Of a DNA stretch of 36,866 nucleotides, positions 33,137-36,866 are shown one piece after another. Source of the DNA: an uncultured Lachnospiraceae bacterium (GTDB lineage: Bacteria > Bacillota > Clostridia > Lachnospirales > Lachnospiraceae); the NCBI GenBank assembly GCA_910587155.1, contig CAJULA010000030.1:1-36866 (forward strand). Direction: 5' to 3'. Position 1 is the first letter of the stretch, and each line of letters opens with the position of its first letter. The notes beneath the pieces were generated by a model, which was given only the letters and a program-made list of their open reading frames with translations, had not been told where the DNA came from and made no database searches. The translations under genes were made by a program, and so were the position numbers.

Positions 33137-33708
33137 CCTTTCATTCCCGACAGGATAAACATCATCATATGGTTCAGCACCAGATGAATATCTTCCACAA
33201 TCTGCATATTGTCCGCGGCAACATGAATATTATATTTTGATAAATGCTTTAACCTGCCCCCGCCATAGCCTGTAAAAGTGATCGTTTCTGCCCCCTGCGT
33301 ATTGGCGAACGAAACCGCCCTTATGACATTTTCCGAATTACCGCTTCCTGAAATCCCGATGACGATGTCCCCTTTTTTCAGCTTATTCCTGAGCGGCACC
33401 ACAAAAATGTCATCATAACCGATATCATTGGCTATCGCCATCATCATAGGTACATTATCGCTGAGACATTCTATGTCATATTTGATATCCTGTCCGTAGC
33501 TGATTCCTTTATTAAAATCACATTCCAGATGGGATGCGGTAGATGCACTCCCGCCATTTCCGCAAATAAAAATCCTTCTCCCATTCAGGCGTGCGTTCTC
33601 CAATACGTTCATCACGTCATTGATGGCGGAATCCGCCAGGGAATCGAGCACCTTTTTTTCCATCTCTATATATTGATGGATGTAATCCGTATAATCTGTC
33701 ATTTCCAT
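33130..33708 (-). CDS. gmhA: sedoheptulose-7-phosphate isomerase-like SIS protein
   Basis: A 192-residue SIS-domain protein of the GmhA type, which converts sedoheptulose 7-phosphate to D-glycero-D-manno-heptose 7-phosphate. The phosphate loop is CGNGGSASTASH (49-60) and the second SIS signature GISGSGNSENVIRA (118-131). Compared with E. coli GmhA, the active-site His is kept (H60, H180), but the Glu four residues after the first His is Asp (D64) and the C-terminal Gln is Glu (E172), a form I associate with capsule-cluster enzymes. The neighbouring phosphatase supports a heptose pathway. Confidence 0.85.
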   Translation of the reverse strand: MEMTDYTDYIHQYIEMEKKVLDSLADSAINDVMNVLENARLNGRRIFICGNGGSASTASHLECDFNKGISYGQDIKYDIECLSDNVPMMMAIANDIGYDDIFVVPLRNKLKKGDIVIGISGSGNSENVIRAVSFANTQGAETITFTGYGGGRLKHLSKYNIHVAADNMQIVEDIHLVLNHMMMFILSGMKGC

Positions 33709-33738
33709 CCTCCGATTTTTTGTCAGGCAACAGTCATA

Positions 33739-34632
33739 TCAGCTCAGGATCATCCTTACCGCACTTAACAGATTATCTGCCACAATATCAGGTCTGACAG
33801 CATATTTTCCATCCCTTCCGGCCTGTCCCGTCAAAACCAGGGCGGTATGCAGTCCCGCTTTGATTCCTGTCAGAATATCTATGGTACTGTCGCCTATCAT
33901 CCATGAAGCGGAACGGTCAATATGATATTTCTCTGCCATCTCATCAATCATTCCTGTCTTTGGCTTTCTGCAATTACATACCATTTTATATTCCGCCCGT
34001 TCCCCGGGATATCCCCGGTCAGGGTGATGCGGGCAAAATATGATATCGTCAAGATACGCACCCTGCATTCCCAGAAGTGTCTGCATCTTTTTATGTATCT
34101 GCTTCATATCCCTGATGTCACATAAGCCTCTGGCGACGGCCGGCTGATTTGTCACTACGATCGCCAGACAGCCCGACTCGTTAATCTCACGGATGGCCTG
34201 CGCCGCCGTTTCCTCTAATACAAATTCCTCTTCATCACTGATCAGTCCTCGGAACCGGTTGATCGTACCATCTCTGTCCAGGAAAATACATCTCTGCCCG
34301 TTCGTCAGACATCTCCGTTCCCAGATGCCGGCTCTTTGTTCCCTGCAGACATCGGCAAAACGCTGCGGTGTCCCGGCATCCTTCACATACTCCGTCGTGT
34401 AATATCCATATGCCTGCCTTTTTCGGATCAGGGGCAGCAGCAGTTCCTTTTCCAGATCCATAGCTTTCGGCATATCAAAACAGGACATCAGTTCTTTCCT
34501 TAACAGAAAAGTTCCCGCATTCACACAATTCTCATACCAGCAGCGGCGCTCTCTGTTTTTCGGATCAATTCCCGTGAGCAGTCCGTCACTTTCCATGGTA
34601 AGCAGATCCGAGTCATAGGGATGGGAATTGGG
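33739..34632 (-). pseudogene. heptose nucleotidyltransferase-GmhB phosphatase fusion, N-terminally truncated
   Basis: The C-terminal half is a complete HAD phosphatase of the GmhB/HisB type, which removes the 7-phosphate of heptose 1,7-bisphosphate: FLDRDGTIN with the nucleophile and acid aspartates (D107 and D109 counted from the ATG at 34596), VVTNQP, the zinc loop CPHHPD with CNCRKP, and MIGDS. Ahead of it lies only the end of a sugar-phosphate nucleotidyltransferase (PNSHPYDSDLLTM, WYENCVNAGTFLLRKE, YTTEYVKDAGTPQRF). The homology continues upstream of the ATG to about 34632 and then stops at a G-rich break. Roughly the first 120 residues, including the nucleotide-binding start, are missing. 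The phosphatase may still be made from the internal ATG. Confidence 0.75.
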
Positions 34633-34700
34633 GGGCCCATAGTTAAAGATACCACATCAGATATGACGAACCTACGCTTATACAGAACTGCAAAAGAGAT

Positions 34701-34742
34701 AAAGGCTTGATGTAAGTAATAACTACTGCATCAGGCTTTTTT
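34701..34742 (+). terminator. intrinsic terminator before the XRE gene
   Basis: AAAGGCTTGATGTA (34701-34714) pairs with TGCATCAGGCTTTT over 14 positions including three wobbles, loop about 12 bases, ending in TTTTTT. It presumably ended a gene that is no longer present in 34640-34700. The rest of 34640-34841 holds only this terminator and the XRE promoter. Confidence 0.7.
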
Positions 34743-34779
34743 CTTACACTATTCCTATACAAATATCTATAACGATGAA

Positions 34780-34808
34780 TTGAAATTTTCACATTTTCGT
34801 GATATGAT
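34780..34808 (+). promoter_or_regulatory. promoter of the XRE-hsdM operon with embedded palindrome
   Basis: TTGAAA (34780-34785), 17 bases, TATGAT (34803-34808): a strong sigma-A promoter. The perfect 10-bp palindrome ATGATATCAT (34804-34813) overlaps the -10 box and is a plausible operator for the XRE protein encoded immediately downstream. Confidence 0.75.
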
Positions 34809-34841
34809 ATCATAAGCGATTACCATGTCAAGGAGGACTAT

Positions 34842-35066
34842 ATGGCTGTAACATATAAAAAACTATTTCACTTGCTGATAGACCGGGGCATCCCGACCGC
34901 CGAATTGACGGAGAAAGCTGGATTTAGTGCTAATATTCTAACCCGACTAAGGCGTGACCAGTATGTATCTTTGGATAGTATCGAAAAGATATGTCTTGCT
35001 CTTGGTTGCAAGGTAGATGATATTCTGGACTTTATTCCCGATGAAAAGGAGAAAGAAAATGGCTGA
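34842..35066 (+). CDS. XRE/Cro-C1-type small regulator
   Basis: A 74-residue single-domain helix-turn-helix protein (YKKLFHLLIDRGIPTAELTEKAGFSANILTRLRRDQYVSLDSIEKICLALGCKVDDILDFIP), of the type often placed in front of restriction-modification genes in Clostridia, where it controls their expression. AAGGAGG precedes the ATG by 7 bases. It overlaps hsdM by 8 bases, so the two are translationally coupled. Base composition is more AT-rich than the core of the window. Confidence 0.88.
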   Translation: MAVTYKKLFHLLIDRGIPTAELTEKAGFSANILTRLRRDQYVSLDSIEKICLALGCKVDDILDFIPDEKEKENG

Positions 35067-36627
35067 TATTAGAAAAGAACAAGAGCGTGATGAACTCCAT
35101 CGGGCGATATGGGCGATTGCTGATGAACTGCGTGGAAGCGTGGACGGATGGGATTTCAAGTCCTATGTGCTGGGTATGATGTTCTATCGCTATATATCTG
35201 AAAACCTAACAAATTACATCAACGAGGGAGAGATTGAAGCCGGAGAAGTGGACTTTGATTATGCACAGTTGTCCGATGAAGATGCTGAACAGGCTCGTGA
35301 GGACTTGGTTAAAACTAAGGGATTCTTCATTCTGCCCAGCGAGCTTTTCTGCAATGTCAGAAAAAAAGCCGCAAATGACGAAAATTTGAACATGACCTTG
35401 GAAGCTGCCTTTAACCACATTGAGGAATCAGCAAAGGGCAGCGAAAGCGAAGATAATTTTGCGGGATTGTTTGATGATATTGATGTCAACAGCAACAAGC
35501 TGGGGGCTACCGTTGCCAAACGTAATGCGAACCTCGTGAAGCTGATCGAGGGCGTGGCAAACATGGGCTTGGGCAACTACAAGGACAATTCTATTGACGC
35601 TTTCGGTGATGCTTACGAATACCTTATGAGTATGTACGCATCCAACGCCGGAAAAAGCGGCGGTGAGTTCTTTACTCCCCAAGAGGTTTCCGAGCTTCTG
35701 ACCCGCATGGCTGTTGCTGGGAAAACAGAGGTCAACAAGGTTTATGACCCTGCTTGCGGTTCTGGTTCTCTGCTTCTGAAAGCGGCAAAAATCCTCGGTA
35801 AAGAGAATGTGCGTCAAGGTTTCTATGGACAGGAAATCAATCTGACTACATACAACCTTTGCCGTATCAATATGTTCCTGCATGACATTGACTTTGACAA
35901 GTTTGATATTGCCCACGAGGACACCCTGCTGTATCCGCAGCATTGGGATGATGAACCGTTTGAGGTTATTGTTTCAAATCCCCCTTACTCTATCAAGTGG
36001 GAGGGCGATGACAACCCTGTTCTGATAAATGACCCCCGTTTTTCCCCTGCCGGAGTGCTTGCGCCGAAGTCCAAGGCTGACCTTGCTTTTATCATGCACT
36101 CTCTGGCGTGGCTTGCTACCAACGGAACAGCGGCTATCGTTTGCTTCCCCGGTATCATGTACCGTGGTGGAGCTGAAAAGAAAATTCGTCAGTATTTGAT
36201 TGACAACAACTTTATTGACTGCATCATTCAGTTGCCGAGCAACCTGTTCTTCGGAACTTCCATTGCGACATGCATCATGGTTCTGAAGCGCAGCAAGTCC
36301 GACAACAAGACCCTGTTTATTGATGCTTCCGGCGAGTTTGTTAAGGTAACGAATAACAACCGCTTGACTGAGGAAAATATCGCCCATATTGTGGACGAAT
36401 TTGTTTCCCGAAACGGTACGCAACACTTTTCCCACCTTGCCAACTATGACGAGATCAAAGCGCAGGACTACAATCTATCTGTCAGTACCTATGTTGAGCA
36501 GGAGGATACGAGAGAAGTTATCGATATTGTGAAACTCAATGCAGAGATTGAAGAAATCGTAGCCCGTGAACAGATTCTCCGTGAGGAAATAGCGAAGATT
36601 ATCGCAGAAATCGAGGTGGCACAATGA
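35059..36627 (+). CDS. hsdM: type I restriction-modification methyltransferase subunit
   Basis: A 522-residue N6-adenine methylase subunit. An N-terminal HsdM helical domain (about 10-165) is followed by the methylase core with SAM-binding motif I DPACGSGSLLLKA (from D230) and catalytic motif IV NPPY (307-310); the C-terminus is a coiled-coil-like helix (LNAEIEEIVAREQILREEIAKIIAEIE). The ATG at 35059 follows AAGGAG; a longer frame upstream is not needed. In a complete system it works with HsdS and HsdR, neither of which is in the window. It is overlapped at its end by a small Cys-rich reading frame (36624). Confidence 0.94.
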   Translation: MADIRKEQERDELHRAIWAIADELRGSVDGWDFKSYVLGMMFYRYISENLTNYINEGEIEAGEVDFDYAQLSDEDAEQAREDLVKTKGFFILPSELFCNVRKKAANDENLNMTLEAAFNHIEESAKGSESEDNFAGLFDDIDVNSNKLGATVAKRNANLVKLIEGVANMGLGNYKDNSIDAFGDAYEYLMSMYASNAGKSGGEFFTPQEVSELLTRMAVAGKTEVNKVYDPACGSGSLLLKAAKILGKENVRQGFYGQEINLTTYNLCRINMFLHDIDFDKFDIAHEDTLLYPQHWDDEPFEVIVSNPPYSIKWEGDDNPVLINDPRFSPAGVLAPKSKADLAFIMHSLAWLATNGTAAIVCFPGIMYRGGAEKKIRQYLIDNNFIDCIIQLPSNLFFGTSIATCIMVLKRSKSDNKTLFIDASGEFVKVTNNNRLTEENIAHIVDEFVSRNGTQHFSHLANYDEIKAQDYNLSVSTYVEQEDTREVIDIVKLNAEIEEIVAREQILREEIAKIIAEIEVAQ

Positions 36628-36866
36628 ATAGTAACTTGAAAATACCGTTTTCTGCGCCTCTCAATGAATTAGATACAGAAACCCAAACCTACGGATGCAG
36701 GCAGAACAATCCTGATATTTGTGCTAATAATAGTTTATCAGATGTATGCGCTTTTGCTTCTAAAGATTGTATCTGTAAGAAACCATCACGAGCATGGAAG
36801 AAACAATATCTCAAAAGTCAGTACCACCAGCCCTGCTGGTGGTTTGAGTTAGCCCCCCTGGGGCAG
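36624..36866 (+). CDS. small Cys-rich protein, frame open to window end and probably interrupted
   Basis: The ATG overlaps the hsdM stop (ATGA), so this frame is coupled to hsdM. The product begins MNSNLKIPFSAPLNELDTET and contains a Cys-patterned segment (YGCRQNNPDICANN, VCAFASKDCICKKPSRAWKKQYLK) with Cys pairs that could bind a metal. From memory, similar short segments ending in PSRAWKKQY occur in small proteins of gut Clostridia with no known role. After about 36820 the frame reads through two hairpins and looks unlike a protein, so an element end has probably been inserted there. I would have expected hsdS or hsdR here. Confidence 0.5.
   Translation, partial: MNSNLKIPFSAPLNELDTETQTYGCRQNNPDICANNSLSDVCAFASKDCICKKPSRAWKKQYLKSQYHQPCWWFELAPLGQ
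36823..36864 (+). mobile_element. possible IS200/IS605-type end with two tandem hairpins
   Basis: ACCACCAGC and GCTGGTGGT (36823-36831, 36835-36843) form a perfect 9-bp stem with loop CCT. Eight bases on, GCCCC and GGGGC form a 5-bp stem, also with loop CCT, close to the window end. Subterminal hairpins of this sort mark IS200/IS605-type elements, whose transposase recognises the folded strand. No transposase is visible because the window stops here, so a terminator-like or other structured RNA is possible. Confidence 0.4.

Noticed and set aside
34647..34715. 22-codon tail ending inside a terminator stem, as if the end of a lost gene
   Set aside because: An in-frame stop lies just upstream at 34644, and the tail is too short to assign. 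Only the terminator is reported.
1..36866. CRISPR arrays, tRNA or rRNA genes, phage structural genes
   Set aside because: No spaced direct repeats, cloverleaf-like sequences, rRNA segments or phage proteins were recognised on either strand.

Overview
The window looks like chromosomal DNA of a spore-forming Lachnospiraceae-type bacterium (Clostridia), flanked at both ends by stretches that seem to come from elsewhere. The evidence is a Clostridia-style tig-clpP-clpX-lon-engB block, an alpha/beta-type small acid-soluble spore protein, strong AGGAGG ribosome sites, many GTG and TTG starts, and small proteins of a style I associate with Lachnospiraceae. I cannot name a species.

Layout. (1) Positions 1-1170 are an accessory flank: a possible partial reading frame, a small helical protein of unknown function with a terminator, and a Crp/Fnr-type regulator missing its N-terminus and its stop codon. 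(2) Positions 1171-12068, all on the minus strand, form a locus for beta-L-arabinose-containing glycans: a mutarotase-like protein, a YesM-type histidine kinase, a YesN/AraC-type response regulator, a membrane-anchored paralogue of the transport binding protein, then a lipoprotein binding protein, two sugar ABC permeases and a GH127 beta-L-arabinofuranosidase. The likely flow is glycan sensing by the first four genes, uptake by the ABC transporter, then cytoplasmic hydrolysis. (3) Positions 12168-15890 hold a metal-responsive operon: a CadC/SmtB-like ArsR repressor with its operator, a small HMA metallochaperone and a Zn/Cd-type P1B ATPase. It is translationally coupled to two corrinoid genes, a MetH-activation-domain protein and a cob(I)alamin adenosyltransferase. 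(4) Positions 15946-18275 encode a PhoB/PhoR-like two-component system, followed (18392-19122) by two small proteins of unknown function. (5) Positions 19210-27974 are housekeeping: VanZ-like protein, truA, YtvI/AI-2E protein, engB, lon, clpX, clpP, tig. (6) Positions 28139-30795, plus strand, hold a spore protein, a CarD-like regulator and a GT-C-like membrane protein. (7) Positions 30847-34635, minus strand, are a decayed cell-surface polysaccharide locus with heptose genes: a DUF4422 transferase with an internal deletion, a CDP-glycerol-transferase-like fusion protein, gmhA, and a gmhB-type phosphatase whose fused nucleotidyltransferase half is cut off. (8) Positions 34640-36866 are a second flank: an XRE regulator, type I modification subunit hsdM, and a Cys-rich small reading frame that runs into two tandem hairpins resembling an IS200/IS605-type end.

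The points most worth checking are the coupling of metal efflux to cobalamin chemistry, the binding-protein paralogue beside YesM/YesN, an 11-bp anti-Shine-Dalgarno repeat before the transporter, and truncated genes at both edges of the core, which mean either real insertion junctions or a chimeric assembly.
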